Source: Reticulitermes speratus (lineage: Eukaryota; Arthropoda; Insecta; Blattodea; Rhinotermitidae). Taken from it: a DNA stretch of 64,000 nt. Location: NCBI GenBank assembly GCA_021186555.1, contig JAJKFL010000330.1:31598944-31662943 (forward strand). Direction: 5' to 3'. The notes below the pieces were generated by a model that was not told where the DNA came from, did no database searches, and saw only the letters and a program-made list of their open reading frames with translations. This document shows positions 8,911-19,462 of this stretch, one piece after another. Every line of letters starts with the position of its first letter. Within the stretch, counting starts at the first letter, position 1. Made by a program: the position numbers and the translations under genes.

Positions 8911-9814
8911 AATTACGTGTCTAAATTGGTCTCCCTGGCATGCAGCACATTCCTGTAATCGTGATCGGAAATTTAACCACACACAACTTGTCCCAGACGT
9001 TGCAATACGTTAGTTACAGTTCAGTTTTCTGAATTTCGTCACGTTAAGGGACGAAAGGGCAGGTCAAGGTCGAAATTAGAGACACATATAAACGTCTGCT
9101 GTGAAGTTATGGTACTCGTATAACTGCCGATCACAATTACAGGAATGTACTGCTCGCCAGGAAGACCACTTCGGAGATGTAATTTTAAAAAAAAAATAAA
9201 AAGCATACATTAAATGACATTCTACTGCTGATATTCCGTAATTCTTTTCTTATATGCAACCGGCTTCATTAAAACACCTATCTGATAATCGTCGCATTCT
9301 ATTGCCGCAACTGTGTGTATAACAACTCTATCAGAAATTCAAAGACTACACAGCGTCGAATGATCGCATGAGAGTGATAATTTGACTTGAGGTGGAGGAA
9401 AGTGGTCACGGCTTCGTTTAAGGTAATAGCACTGCTATTGTCTACAGTGACTGAGGGAGGGTCTATGGAGCTGTCGCAACACAGACTACGTAATGAATGA
9501 ACGGATGAATGAATGAATGGTCAGTAATATTGACAGTGCAAAAACTATGGAAGGGAACGGGTTGTCCAGATGGTAGAAAATCGCACGCCGAAGGAAGTTT
9601 TGGATTAGAATTCAAGAGGTAAAAGGAAATGTTGAATGACCAAATGAAAAGAGGGTATTTCCTACAGGAGAGTAATGAGAACGGACACATGTCTACGGAG
9701 TAGAAAGTAGGTCTTAAATAAGTTACGCTAGAACTCTCGTTCGTAAAGATTTCTCGCTTATTAGCGTCCGCGGTGAAGAAATATAATGTTGTGACACCAT
9801 AATAATAATATTAA
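8911..9814. other. Non-genic stretch
   Basis: It contains a short GAATGAAT run near 9494-9520 and small open frames only. No known family was recognised. Confidence 0.4.
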
Positions 9815-10705
9815 CCATTCAAATCCTAGTGGTCACTTTATGTACCACAATGTTTGACATTCAAAAATTCTACGTTCTGCCCACACAGTGTATTTATGTG
9901 TTTTGTATGGATCTCAGAACAAACAGCGATTATTTCACTGTACAGCATTAACTGACTGGTTTGTATAACTGAGACGGAGTGTGTTTACTGCGCGGTACGG
10001 ACTGTATTTATGTGTTTTGTGTGGATCTCAGAACAAACAGCGATTATTTCACTGTACAGCATTAACTGACTGGTTTGTATAACTGAGACGGAGTGTGTTT
10101 ACTGCGCGGTACGGACTGTATTTATGTGTTTTGTGTGGATCTCAGAACAAACAGCGATTATTTCACTGTACAACATTAACTGACTGGTTTGTATAACTGA
10201 GACGGAGTGTGTTTACTGCGCGGTACGAACTGCATTTATGTGTTTTGTGTGGATCTCAGAACAAACAGCGATTATTTCACTGTACAACATTAACTGACTG
10301 GTTTGTATAACTGAGACGGAGTGTGTTTACTGCGCGGTACGAACTGCATATACATATAACTATATGTACCGCATTGTTTAACATTCACAAATTCTACGTT
10401 CTGCCCACACAGTGTATTTATGTACATCGTATGGATCTCAGAGCAAACTGCGATTATTTCACTGTACAGCATTAACTGACTGGTTTGTATAACTGAGACG
10501 TAGTGTGTTTACTGCGCGGTACGAACTGCATATACATATAACTATATGTACCGCATTGTTTAACATTCACAAATTCTACGTTCTGCCCACACAGTGTATT
10601 TATGTACATCGTATGGATCTCAGAGCAAACAGCATTAACTGACTGGTTTTTACAGCCCACAAGGAGAGTGTTCACTGCGCGGTACGAAAATTTTATATGG
10701 TCTAT
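9815..10705 (+). repeat. Tandem array of 112-190 bp units (satellite S1)
   Basis: A unit of about 112-114 bp is repeated directly with few differences. Its landmarks are TATTTATGTGTTTTGTGTGG, ATCTCAGAACAAACAGCGAT, CATTAACTGACTGGTTTGTA and GTTTACTGCGCGGTACG. The last two units (from about 10340) carry an extra block with ACATATAACTATATGTACCG and ACGTTCTGCCCACACAGTG, giving about 190 bp. An inverted array of the same unit lies at 24990-25460, and diverged single units occur near 18190, 33895, 50449 and 55672. Open frames through it are by-products of the repetition. Confidence 0.85.
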
Positions 10706-10744
10706 ATATATATATATAATTCAGAATAATATTAGTCTTCACAG

Positions 10745-11030
10745 GACTGTGCCATGGCTTAGGTGGTCAGTCGCCGGACTCTAACCGCGGAGGTCTGCTT
10801 TCGATCCCAGGCAAATCCATGTGGGATTTGTGGTGGACGAAGTGGCTGGCAATGGGATAGATTTTTCTCCGAATGCTTCGGTTTTCCCCTGTCAGTGTCA
10901 TTCCACCAATGCTCCATACTCATCTTCATCTACACGTTGCTCTTACCAGAAGGATAAATGGGCGAAGCCTGGTAAACTTTCCAAACAGCAATGCTCTTTC
11001 GGATATCGGGGAGCATTGGACAAGAAAGTA
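10745..11030 (+). mobile_element. tRNA-derived SINE, family E
   Basis: The head GTGCCATGGCTTAGGTGGTC and a B-box-like TTTCGATCCCAGGC are followed by CCATGTGGGATTTGTGGTGG, CCCTGTCAGTGTCATTCCAC and a 3' part with GGGCGAAGCCTGGTAAACTT. The same body occurs at 32590 and, inverted, at 24470 and 24870. A short (AT)n run precedes it at 10704-10718. Confidence 0.75.
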
Positions 11031-11755
11031 CTTTATTTTTCTTCTTCTTTGGTCTTTACAACGTTAAGTAACAATAAAAGACAACTTTAAATCCACTTTC
11101 ATAAAATAGGTTCACCAACATGTTCCAAATTTCCGTTCCGAAAGCTATCTGTTCTTCCTCACGTTGTGGCAATAAGTTCAGCCCACTTTGACAGTTAACT
11201 CTTCTAACTTACATTTTAAAGTCTATATTTATTGACTTAATGCAGTGCAACTTGTCGAAACGTCTGTAAGTCGCCTCACAGTTCTTGGCGTCAAAACGGT
11301 GACATGAAGCAATTTCCATACTCCGGATTCACAAATATTAGGCGCTACCATAGAAAATTCAGACGCCACGGCAAGCTGGCGCCCGGGATTGTGCACCCCT
11401 GACTGTGTAATTTCGCGGGACCTTTCACTGATTGCAGAATTTTCACTTCTACCGCTTTGATTCTAAGTTTTTTTCGTTCCTTCCTCCTTTTCCTCTCTTC
11501 GTTTTCTTTCTTCAAACGTCACGGTGTCCAGATGTTCGTTATGAAGAAGACTCCATTTCTATTTATAAACTTACGGAACGAAATATGCATTACGCATCAC
11601 ACAAATTTATTTGCATCTGGACTGTAATAGTAATGGTATTCTTAAATACAACAACGACGACATTCGGAGGATGTGTTCATGGATGATCGCATAGTGTATT
11701 ATCGCCGTGTTTAAATTTCTACTGACCACACACGCTTAAGAGACGTGCCTATTCT
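11031..11755. other. Non-genic stretch
   Basis: An 84-codon open frame at 11432-11686 has no recognised domain. GTCGAAACGTCTGTAAG at about 11254 recalls the HH-B core but lacks its partner. Nothing else was recognised. Confidence 0.3.
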
Positions 11756-11756
11756 A

Positions 11757-12283
11757 CAGGTAGGTCCCGTTTTACGACGGTCCATTTTACGACTTTTCAC
11801 ATTAACGACTATTTCAAAATATTACCTTAAATATTAGTACATAATTAGAAAATTTTTTAGGAATTTTGGAACCTATCTCATTCAATTACATTATATTTTG
11901 GTCTCGTTTTACGACTTTCCATTTTACGACCCTGTTTTGCTGGGACCTAACCCTGTCATAAAATGGTTCATATTTTGGTCTCGTTTTACGACTTTTCATT
12001 TTACGACCCTGTTTTGCTGGAACCTAACCCTGTCGTAAAACGGTTCCTATTTTGGTCTCGTTTTATGACTTTTAATTTTACGACCCTGTTTTGCTGGAAC
12101 CTAACCCTGTCGTAAAACGGTCCTATTTTGGTCTCGTTTTACGACTTTTCATTTTACGACCCTGTTTTGCTGGAACCTAACCCTGTCGTAAAACGGGTCC
12201 TATTTTGGTCTCGTTTTACGACTTTTCATTTTACGACCCTGTTTTGCTGGAACCTAACCCTGTCGTAAAACGGGTCCTACCTG
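11757..12283. mobile_element. TA-flanked inverted-repeat MITE with internal 77-bp array
   Basis: The terminal inverted repeats are CAGGTAGGTCCCGTTTTACG at 11757 and the complement of CGTAAAACGGGTCCTACCTG at 12264-12283, with TA on both sides. Within it, a 77-bp unit is repeated about five times from 11894 to 12280. Each unit holds GGTCTCGTTTTACGAC, TTTTACGACCCTGTTTTGCT, and CCTAACCCTGTCGTAAAACG. The unit ends with the same sequence as the right terminal repeat, so the array seems to have grown from the element's own end. It has no coding capacity. The family is most likely a pogo/Tc1-mariner type, judged from the TA target. Confidence 0.85.
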
Positions 12284-13094
12284 TATATACCTTGTTCAAC
12301 TTGTCTCAATTCACTTCAAATTAATATAAGAAATCACATATATTTACCCAGAAACACGGCAACAGACATGTGATAAATTATTTCCCTCTAAAAAAAAATT
12401 CACAGAATGCAAGAGTTTTAACACAATTTAACGCGATATTGAACAAGACATGGTGGGATTATTTTACTCGACTGTGTGTACGTATGTATGAAATACTGCA
12501 CTTCAAAGTTAAAAGCTTTGACGACAGATGTCAGTGTGATCACTAACTGTGAAATGAGTTAAACGACTGTGATGCTTCGCTCATGCGAAAGAGATAAGAA
12601 TGTAGTATTTGGAAGCGTCAGTTGTCTAAAACACAATACATCCGTCATCCTGACTTGTCCTCATTCTGTCAATTCTTCGCGTTAAGACAGATTTATCAAT
12701 TGTGTTGTTTTACACCACACATACATTTGTTGCAAGACGCAGAGACCCAACGAACGTAACACATAGCATGATAAGATCTGCAAAGCGGATCTCGTATAAT
12801 CCATATAAAGAACGCCATTTTGTCGCAGACGGGTTTACTTTATACACGTATAGGGTAAAGCTCCATGATAAGTGGGTCCCTGCCACCATGCCATGGCGTG
12901 GCCTCAGGTTGCAGATGGAGGAACGGCCTCCGGATATGGAGGGTAACTGCGGATATATTGAATAAGCAATCGCAGACAGCCGACAAGGGGTGGTCCTCCA
13001 GCTTGGGGGGGTTGGGCGAGATGCTAAAAACCCCTCACCGTTAAAAGTTATCACGTTACGAAACATTTGACAAAGCATCGGACCTGGACTGATT
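12284..13094. other. Non-genic stretch with ORFs on both strands
   Basis: 12702-12965 (plus) and 12710-13105 (minus, 131 codons) are open on opposite strands over the same DNA. The minus reading contains RPRHGMVAGTHLSW, but I recognise no domain. The reciprocal openness suggests a degraded repeat instead of a gene. Confidence 0.3.
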
Positions 13095-13265
13095 CTTTGG
13101 CACAACTTTTATATGGCTCAGGATAGGGACAGGTGGCGGGCTCTTGTGAGTGCGGTAATGAACCTTCGGGTTCCATAAAACGCGGGAAATTTATTGACTA
13201 GCTGAAAACCGGTTAGCTTCTCAAGAAGGACTGTGCTTCATGGAGTTGAGTTGTTATAGGGTAAA
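13095..13265 (+). mobile_element. LINE 3'-end fragment (family L-RVP)
   Basis: CAGGTGGCGGGCTCTTGTGA, TAATGAACCTTCGGGTTCCA and TTGACTAGCTGAAAACCGG are followed by CTTCTCAAGAAGGACTGTGC and CATGGAGTTGAGTT. The segment corresponds to the last codons of a non-LTR ORF ([13 protein letters not shown] type in better copies) and its 3' untranslated region. It is strongly 5'-truncated. Confidence 0.7.
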
Positions 13266-13396
13266 GCTACCCAGTTTCGTAACATACCTATTTGGTGGTA
13301 CGACTCCGTAAATTCGCAACAAAATTAGACACTGTTTTACACCAACCAAATGCACTATTTATATAAGAATAATAAAATATTCTATAAAATATCTAA

Positions 13397-13444
13397 AACC
13401 CCTACACGTGTTTCAGCTTATCGATAAGCCATCCTCAGGGGGTG
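13397..13444 (-). ncRNA. Type I hammerhead ribozyme motif, left arm
   Basis: This is the mirror copy of the ribozyme at 13496-13543, read on the minus strand: ACCCC, CTGAGGA, stem II of GGCTTATCGATAAGCT, GAAA, CACGTG, TA, GGGGT. Stem I is fully paired and stem II is a strong self-complementary hairpin. Confidence 0.8.
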
Positions 13445-13495
13445 TCATAACAGAGAACCTATATGTGTACGTATTTTATAAACAAGCAGTTATGA

Positions 13496-13543
13496 CACCC
13501 CCTGAGGATGGCTTATCGATAAGCTGAAACACGTGTAGGGGTT
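13496..13543 (+). ncRNA. Type I hammerhead ribozyme motif, right arm
   Basis: CTGAGGA at 13502-13508, a self-complementary stem II (GCTTATCGATAAGC), GAAA at 13526-13529, CACGTG and TA at 13536-13537 are followed by GGGGT, which pairs with the upstream ACCCC. All core positions are intact. Confidence 0.8.
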
Positions 13544-13609
13544 TTAGATATTTTATAGAATATTTTATTATTCTTATATAAATAGTGCATTTGGTTGGTG
13601 TAAAACAGT

Positions 13610-14080
13610 ATTTATATTAAAAAATGCACGGTGAAATTAGAATAAAGTTTTAAAAAAATTTAGACACATTTTATGTTACGTTACAATTTTCCACACATGG
13701 CTTCATGATGGAGTAAAACCTCCAGAAAATTGCATAGGTTTACTCTATTACATAAAGTTAAAACTGGAAAACATTTCAGTGTCATTTGTGACAAAATACA
13801 TCGCACAGCACATTATGTACAGTCCCTAATTCATTTTTCCACATACCCTCTCTATGTTTTTAAATGCATTTCTTCCAGCAGTCTACAACATTACAATTAC
13901 ATCACAATGTAATGTTTTACACATGGCACTATGTAGTAGCTGCATCGCTTACATAATTGGAGCTCATTTAAAATGTAATTTAATCAACGTTAATTCCTCT
14001 TGTTCCGAATATGCTGATCACCCACTTAACCCCAACATCTTACAGTCTATGCCAAAGAATATTAACAATTCTCGCCAGCT
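13610..14080. other. HH-A tail then non-genic AT-rich DNA
   Basis: 13610-13660 continues the family tail. The remainder has several short open frames but no recognised similarity. Confidence 0.3.
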
Positions 14081-14084
14081 TCCC

Positions 14085-14505
14085 TGTTAATATTGTTGCT
14101 CATTCCTCTGTCTCTTACAGCTATCGCCATACTGTGACGCCCTCCAAGAGTAAACCTTACTATTTCTCTTCTGAACCTATCATGCTTTCATGTCAACCTA
14201 TCATGCTTTCAGAAAAGTACATTCTATTCTAGTATCAGGATCTTCAACAGCTTACCGTGTAATATCAAAAATCTTAAGAATGAAAAAGGCACAACTTAAA
14301 GCAGCACTAAGAAGATACGTAAATGCACACTCCTTTTACTCTGTAGATCAATTTCTTATGAGTACTGTTAACCTATAATACTGACGTCTAAGACTGCACA
14401 TAGAATGTTTAAAGCATTTTGCAATGTACAGTTTGTATGATTTTGTATGTTATGACTTATTGCACATCCTCTTGTCTTGTGACAAAATTATGGATCCATG
14501 GAATG

Positions 14506-14536
<31 letters not shown>

Positions 14537-14540
14537 AATA
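14085..14540 (+). mobile_element. 5'-truncated LINE, ORF2 C-terminal end
   Basis: The frame at 14190-14378 ends in KKAQLKAALRRYVNAHSFYSVDQFL, a pattern seen at the C-terminus of many non-LTR reverse transcriptases (LK..L..YL..H.FYSVEEF). About 140 bp of 3' sequence then leads into a (TATG)n tail at 14507-14536. The upstream part (14085-14220) is out of frame but probably belongs to the same element. No target duplication was found. Confidence 0.6.
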
Positions 14541-14727
14541 ATCGGGTCACGGATCATCTGTATTTTTTTTGTAAATTCTATGAATGATAAAATAGATACA
14601 AGTGTGATTCTAGATTCTTGTAAAATAGGGTATATACTGACTGACACGAAAGAAAATTCAAAACCAGCTTTAAAAATTTCTATCAGCACCAAGAATCAGA
14701 CTTAATCAAAATTCACCCAGAAGGTGA

Positions 14728-14760
14728 ACAGCCCACTAGGGGCTGTTGCGCCATGGAAGA
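14728..14760 (+). mobile_element. SINE family C 3' fragment
   Basis: CCCACTAGGGGCTGTTGCGC followed by CATGGAAGAAAA matches the 3' end of family C. Only about 33 bp remain. Confidence 0.4.
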
Positions 14761-15345
14761 AAATACCGTAAACGCGATGACATGGAGACGGAAACTTCTC
14801 TCGCCTTTATGATTTCACTTCACGCTTTCGCGCAGTGACAAATGAATAACGACATTCGAAGTGAAACTTGACATTGCAGGACACGTGAGCTGAAGACTGG
14901 AAGACGAGACAAACATTTGGTGCTCGATACATCGCTCGTGACGTAACAACCACAAGATGAACAAGACAGTCAATGTACGTATTACGTAGTACTATTGTGG
15001 CGCGTTCGCGTAACCATTGTAGCCGTGGAAACACAAAAAAAATCAGTTCCCTTCTTATTGTTGAGCTAAGTACGGCGACTTCATATCGCTGTCAAGCACA
15101 TGAACAGACTTATTCATAAATTCCCCGACATATTTGTTTCGATTTTTAAGTAAGTGTGCGTTTTCTCTACAGATTTTAATTAAAGTCTCCAATATCAAAT
15201 TTCATGAAAATCAATACCAATGAGAGCGCAGCTTTTCGCGACTATACGAAAGGCGCCTAAATACTGATCTGATTATAACTGGAGATTAACTCAGCTAAAT
15301 TTTCCTAGTTTATTTTGCAGAAAAGAATGATAGGAATTCTTAATT
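14761..15345 (-). repeat. Diverged pieces of dispersed repeat R2
   Basis: 14985-15025 (reverse complement of CAATGGTTACGCGAACGCGC) matches 18757-18785 and 54343-54364. 15195-15260, with TTTCATGAAAATC and GACTATACGAAAGGCGCC, recalls the other end of the same family. Between them nothing is recognised. Confidence 0.45.
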
Positions 15346-15351
15346 TTTCTG

Positions 15352-15381
15352 CTACTACTACTACTACTACTACTACTACTA

Positions 15382-15415
<34 letters not shown>

Positions 15416-15416
15416 G

Positions 15417-15455
<39 letters not shown>
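15352..15455 (+). repeat. (TAC)n microsatellite
   Basis: A near-pure trinucleotide run with one ATACTAC slip near 15380 and a TGC near 15415. Confidence 0.95.
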
Positions 15456-15484
15456 GATACAGAAGATACAATGCGCAAGCGCCT

Positions 15485-15640
15485 TTCCTAACTAACTAAC
15501 TACATGGAGCAGAGTCCTTCTTGAGAAGCTAACAGGTCGTCAGCTAGTCAAGAAATTCCCCGCGTTTTATGGAACCTGAAGGTTCATTACCGCACTCACA
15601 AGCGCCCGCCCTTTCCTATCCGATACTATTATTCAGTGGA
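15485..15640 (-). mobile_element. LINE 3'-end fragment (family L-RVP)
   Basis: On the minus strand this reads GTGCGGTAATGAACCTTCAGG, TCCATAAAACGCGGGGAATT, CTTCTCAAGAAGGACTCTGC, and ends in CATGTAGTTAGTTAGTTAGG. The 3' terminus is the (TTAG)n-like tail, so the element end is preserved. Confidence 0.7.
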
Positions 15641-16730
15641 TTGAGTTCAGCCGACATCTCGCTTCCGCTGCCTGTGATGCTATTAAACACAAGACTACAC
15701 AAATGAACGTTAACACAATGAAGATGAAGATCATTAACCCCTGCAGGCTAGGCAGCACTGCGGTCTCATGAAAGGGCATCCTAAATTTCACATTGCAGCC
15801 TCTTCCTATGTGGCGTAACTGCAATTGTCTTCACAAGCAGCCTGTGTGCAGTATGGAACGGCGTGCGGTGTTGTTTGGTTTTCTCTATGACACAGCGATT
15901 AGTATTCTTCCGCCAGACAAAATGGCTGTCGCATTGACTGTCGCATTACTAATTATGTTTCCACTCATACCATTACAATACAAGGTGGTCAAGGACCTGA
16001 TAAGAATACGGAACTGATAATCAGAAAGGCGGAACTGATAACAGACTATTCCTCCACGAGTTAAAACAACATTTTTGTTATCAGAACCACGTGTTACGTG
16101 TAAGTGAATTTGATAAAAATTCAAGTTCAATGTGGCGACTATGAAATAGACATCGGCGACTCCTGTCACAGATTTAACGACTCTGAGCCTTATGTGTGTG
16201 GATATTGTTCGAAGAGAAAAGGTTGTAACATACGGAAGAAATAGTGCGACGTATCTTGGCAAAGAAAGAGTTGTCACAGTATGGCTGAACATGTATTAAA
16301 TGCCTCCTTTTATCATCTCGGCGGGGTTTTGTTGTTTTGGTTTCCTGCCATCTGTTGGTCACGTATTCAACTCCATGCTCATGGCTTCTCCGCATCATCC
16401 ATCATCTTCGGTTTACAATGGACAGCGCCCCATTCCGGCCGATTTATCTACTTCGAATTAAAAATTATGAGTCAAAGAAAAAAGCAAGAATTTTTGTTAA
16501 ATATACTGAAGTGAGCCACTGTTAGGTTAAAATATTGTACTGGAGTAGAGTTGAATTACGTGTTTCAATCTCTTTGTGAGACGGAAATAGTAATGCAGAA
16601 CTTTAGTATTAGACAAGTGGTAATATACAAAATTCGTTTTCCTCTTTGACTGAATTGTTTGAGTAATAAATGATACAGCAGCTGCGAAGTAACACGCTCA
16701 TACTGTGTTCGAAAGCTAGTATCTAGAGAT
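15641..16730. other. Non-genic stretch
   Basis: Several open frames of 60-135 codons overlap on both strands (for example 15885-16292 minus). None shows a domain, signal peptide or similarity that I recognise. No dispersed repeat was identified. Confidence 0.3.
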
Positions 16731-16734
16731 CTGC

Positions 16735-16915
16735 GCTCTTCTGGGGTATTACACAGCGTCGAATGGTAATCCTTTACCGTCGAATGGTAATCCTTTACCG
16801 TCGAATGGTAATCCTTTACCGTCGAATGGTAATCCTTTACCGACGTTACGGGACATCTTGATCCCTGAAGATGGGACCGATACGTTGTCCCGAAACGTCG
16901 GTAAATGAAACCACG
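16735..16915. repeat. HH-B inverted repeat with 21-bp expansion in one arm
   Basis: The left arm starts GATCTGCGCTCTTCTGGGG. A 21-bp unit, CGTCGAATGGTAATCCTTTAC, is then repeated four times (about 16758-16840). Next comes CGACGTTACGGGACATC (core motif slightly altered). The right arm 16860-16910 carries the best HH-B core in the window: CCTGAAGA, a GGGAC...GTCCC stem, CGAAACGTCGGTAA. The repeat makes part of a minus-strand ORF (130 codons, YHSTVKD repeats) that is not a gene. Confidence 0.7.
16860..16906 (+). ncRNA. Hammerhead-like core, family HH-B
   Basis: CTGAAGA, a stable TGGGAC...GTCCC stem, GAAAC, then GTCGGTA keep the order of hammerhead core elements. The closing stem I is poorly complementary (flanks GATCC and AATGA), so either the motif has lost function or it uses other pairing. 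The call is tentative. Confidence 0.4.
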
Positions 16916-17156
16916 GCTAGTATCTCGAGTCCGTGAGTTAGAACTCCACTCAAGCAATGGATGTCCTCAAGTTTCTGTAACACTTTTTTTTTTTCTGTAC
17001 AGAACTTGAATAAGTCACGAAAAATTTCTCAAGGATTTGCTGTTTCTAAAATAATTTTTCAAAACTTTGCACGTAACTACTTTGAAGCAAGTTTCGAATG
17101 TCAATTTTATATTGTTCATTCCGCGCAATGTCGATAATCAACTCGCAACACTCAGA

Positions 17157-17373
17157 CCAACAAAACGCACTATATTGTTCCCACATATTTTACATTACAA
17201 TATCACGTTGAACACTGCTACATGTTTCGATCCCTTATGGGATCATCGTCAGGAAATCACATTACAGTAACACTTCAAAAAACCGAAATAGCAATTCATG
17301 TACACAAAAAAAAGATGTAATATATATGGGAGCAATATAGTGCATTGTGTTGGACTCAGTACTCTGAGTTCAT
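17157..17373. repeat. Inverted-arm HH-A repeat
   Basis: The left arm (ACCAACAAAACGCACTATAT, GTTCCCACATATTTTACAT) and right arm (ATGTAATATATATGGGAGCA, ATATAGTGCATTGTGTTGG) are imperfect reverse complements. A hammerhead core lies only on the left arm at 17213-17258. Confidence 0.65.
17213..17258 (-). ncRNA. Type I hammerhead ribozyme motif
   Basis: On the minus strand it reads CTGACGA, a perfect GATCCC/GGGATC stem II with an ATAA loop, GAAA, CATG, TA. Stem I pairs weakly (C-G, one mismatch, then A-T and G-T pairs). The core is intact. Confidence 0.65.
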
Positions 17374-18185
17374 TTCGAATGTAAATTACTTTGATATGAC
17401 TCCTTTACTCGATCACTTTTCACTGGAGCTCAAATGTCAAATTAAACACCCACTGTGAAAGTTATGGACACTATTCTCTTACAATCTATCGCCGAGATCA
17501 GCCTTTCTCAAACTCTTTGAGCCGCGACCCAGATTATGTCTAAGGCTTTGTCTCGCGTCGCCAGGAGTCAGGAAACATGAATCGATATATCGAACGTTAC
17601 CTTTTAATGATTTAATAAAATTAAAATAAAAATATGTTTGGTAACATCAAGCAAATTGTTTCGTGACCCACTCAGAATAACTTCCAGACCCAAATTTGGG
17701 CGTAATCCGTCGTTGACAAAGGATGGTCTTGCTAGAATGTCTTCTATGTCTTCTTCACACGCAAAACAGACTGTTTTGATGATCAGGAACAATCGTATTA
17801 AGTGCGAGATGTTGGAGTTATCAATGAATTATTATAAACAGGAGTAAAGTCTTGTAAACTGATTTACCAGTGAATATTCTACAAACATATAATTTTGGAA
17901 TGACACAACATGTACTTCTAGAAACTGACGACGAGGTCAAAGACTGTTAAATTATTTACGAGTCTATATTCAAAGCTAAAATATATTTACATATCTGCAT
18001 ATTCTGCCAACAAATCAGTTATGCATTCCATACTGTGGACTATTAACCTTTCCAAAGTTAGTCTATCCATTTAATAGGCCTAATAACCTATTTTAACCCA
18101 GATTATGTAATCTAGATAAATTACGTGAGGCATATGTAATAATCAAGTTTTTACACATGCAAGAAAAAGATACAGTTATTTATGT
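17374..18185. other. Non-genic stretch
   Basis: AT-rich DNA. 17510-17570 contains CTCAAACTCTTTGAGCCGCG, a block that may belong to an unclassified repeat. Nothing was identified with confidence. Confidence 0.3.
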
Positions 18186-18189
18186 TTCA

Positions 18190-18815
18190 GCAACACCTCG
18201 GTTATACAAATCAATCAGCTAATGTTTGTATAACGCATAAGTCTATTTTTGTTCTGAGATACACACAGAACACATAAACACACTCTGTGAGCAGAACGCA
18301 AAGATTTTAGGCGCCTTCGCAAGATTGCGAAAAGCAACTATTCGTTTCGTCGTGTCTGTGTGTACGCAGGGAATAACTCGGCTCCCACTGGACGGAATTT
18401 CATGAAATTTGATATCGATATTTATCGAAAATCTGTCGAGAAAATTCAAGTTTCATTAAAATCTGACAAGAATAAGGGTTACCATACATGAACACCTATA
18501 TACATTTATGATAATATCTCGCCAATTTCTTCTTAGAATGAGAAATGTTTCAGGCAAATTTGCAGAGAAAATCAAAACACACGTTTTATGTCCAATAACG
18601 CTTTCCCGAAAATCGTGCAGTTTATGGCATAATGTGGAAAAATATGGTACAGCCGGACAGGCCACAGATGACAATATAATACAGCGCATGCGCTTTGCAT
18701 GCTGGATAACTAAGGCTACAGACACACACTCAGAATATGTAATACGGCTTTTCCACGGTAACAATGGTTACGCGAACGCGCCGCAATATTACGTTACACG
18801 TACATTGTAGAATGT
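18190..18815 (-). repeat. Dispersed repeat R2 (about 600 bp)
   Basis: A second copy lies at 53862-54395 in the same orientation, sharing GGCTCCCACTGGACG, AATTTCATGAAATTTGATAT, CGCATGCGCTTTGCATGCTG and AACTAAGGCTACAGACACAC. Identity is roughly 80 percent. The left end (18190-18300) merges into a degraded S1 unit (GTTCTGAGATACACACAGAA). On the minus strand it reads as fragments such as PSSGSRVIPCVHTD, a phrase I associate with insect repeats, not a known domain. Class undetermined. Confidence 0.65.
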
Positions 18816-18879
18816 TAAACCTGCCTGCACAAGATGTAACCGCTAAGCACTGAAAGGTTAAACACTACGCCATGAAAAC

Positions 18880-19070
18880 ATACAGGGGGGGAGTGGAGGT
18901 ACAGAGACTAAATCTTTGCACCAGATAAAGGTGTGTGGTCGGATTTACCTCCGTAAAACCGGGACAAGGTACCCACCGGACAGGATACTCGTCTGACCTC
19001 ACATCTGGTCAGCCCTCAGCCGGGAATCAACCCCCGATCGCCCAGCTCGTACCCAGTCACTATGCTTAAC
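18880..19070 (-). mobile_element. SINE-like element, possible family F relative
   Basis: On the minus strand a possible tRNA-like head near 19025-19070 (GGGGGTTGATTCCCGGCTGA) is followed by GATGTGAGGTCAGACGAG and a tail with TGGAGG. Layout resembles family F but identity is low. Confidence 0.35.
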
Positions 19071-19428
19071 AGTGCATTAGTTACATATTATTTTCCGTAA
19101 CAAAATCCGAATTTCCCAAATACCTTGCGCCCGACCCCGCACAGTATTTCTGTTTCAGGCCTCCAGTGAAGCACTGATACATTGCCGCTATGTTAGGCTG
19201 GCTACGATCTTGCGATGGCAATAAAGATGTTACCTTCCCTTCCAACAGGTGACAAGCGGAAGAATGTAATACGATTTCACCATCTCCGTTACCAAAACTA
19301 CTTTCTACATTGGTCTAGCATACACAAGGTATAAAACTAAGGAAGGAAAGCATTACAGATAATTTCAGGACGTGAATACGTAGATGTACATTGTAACTAA
19401 ACAATAAGGTGGATTTCTTGGGACTCTG

Positions 19429-19429
<1 letters not shown>

Positions 19430-19461
<32 letters not shown>
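19430..19461 (+). repeat. (AAT)n microsatellite
   Basis: About ten AAT units form the tail of the SINE B copy that follows. Confidence 0.9.

Positions 19462-19462
<1 letters not shown>

Larger units (their letters stand above)
13331..13609. repeat. Perfect 121-bp inverted repeat of family HH-A
   Basis: The left arm 13331-13451 and right arm 13489-13609 are exact reverse complements by eye, with a 37-bp spacer. Each arm runs from the outer block ACTGTTTTACACCAACCAAA to a hammerhead core near the centre. No mismatch was found, so the palindrome is either very recent or kept identical by conversion. Beyond the right arm, TGCACGGTGAAATTAGAATA continues the family tail. Confidence 0.9.

Noticed and set aside
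12702-13105. 87- and 131-codon ORFs on opposite strands
   Set aside because: Mutually overlapping frames with no recognised domain; more likely a degraded repeat than a gene.
15885-16292. 135-codon minus-strand ORF
   Set aside because: It overlaps other frames on the plus strand and shows no domain, signal or repeat link.
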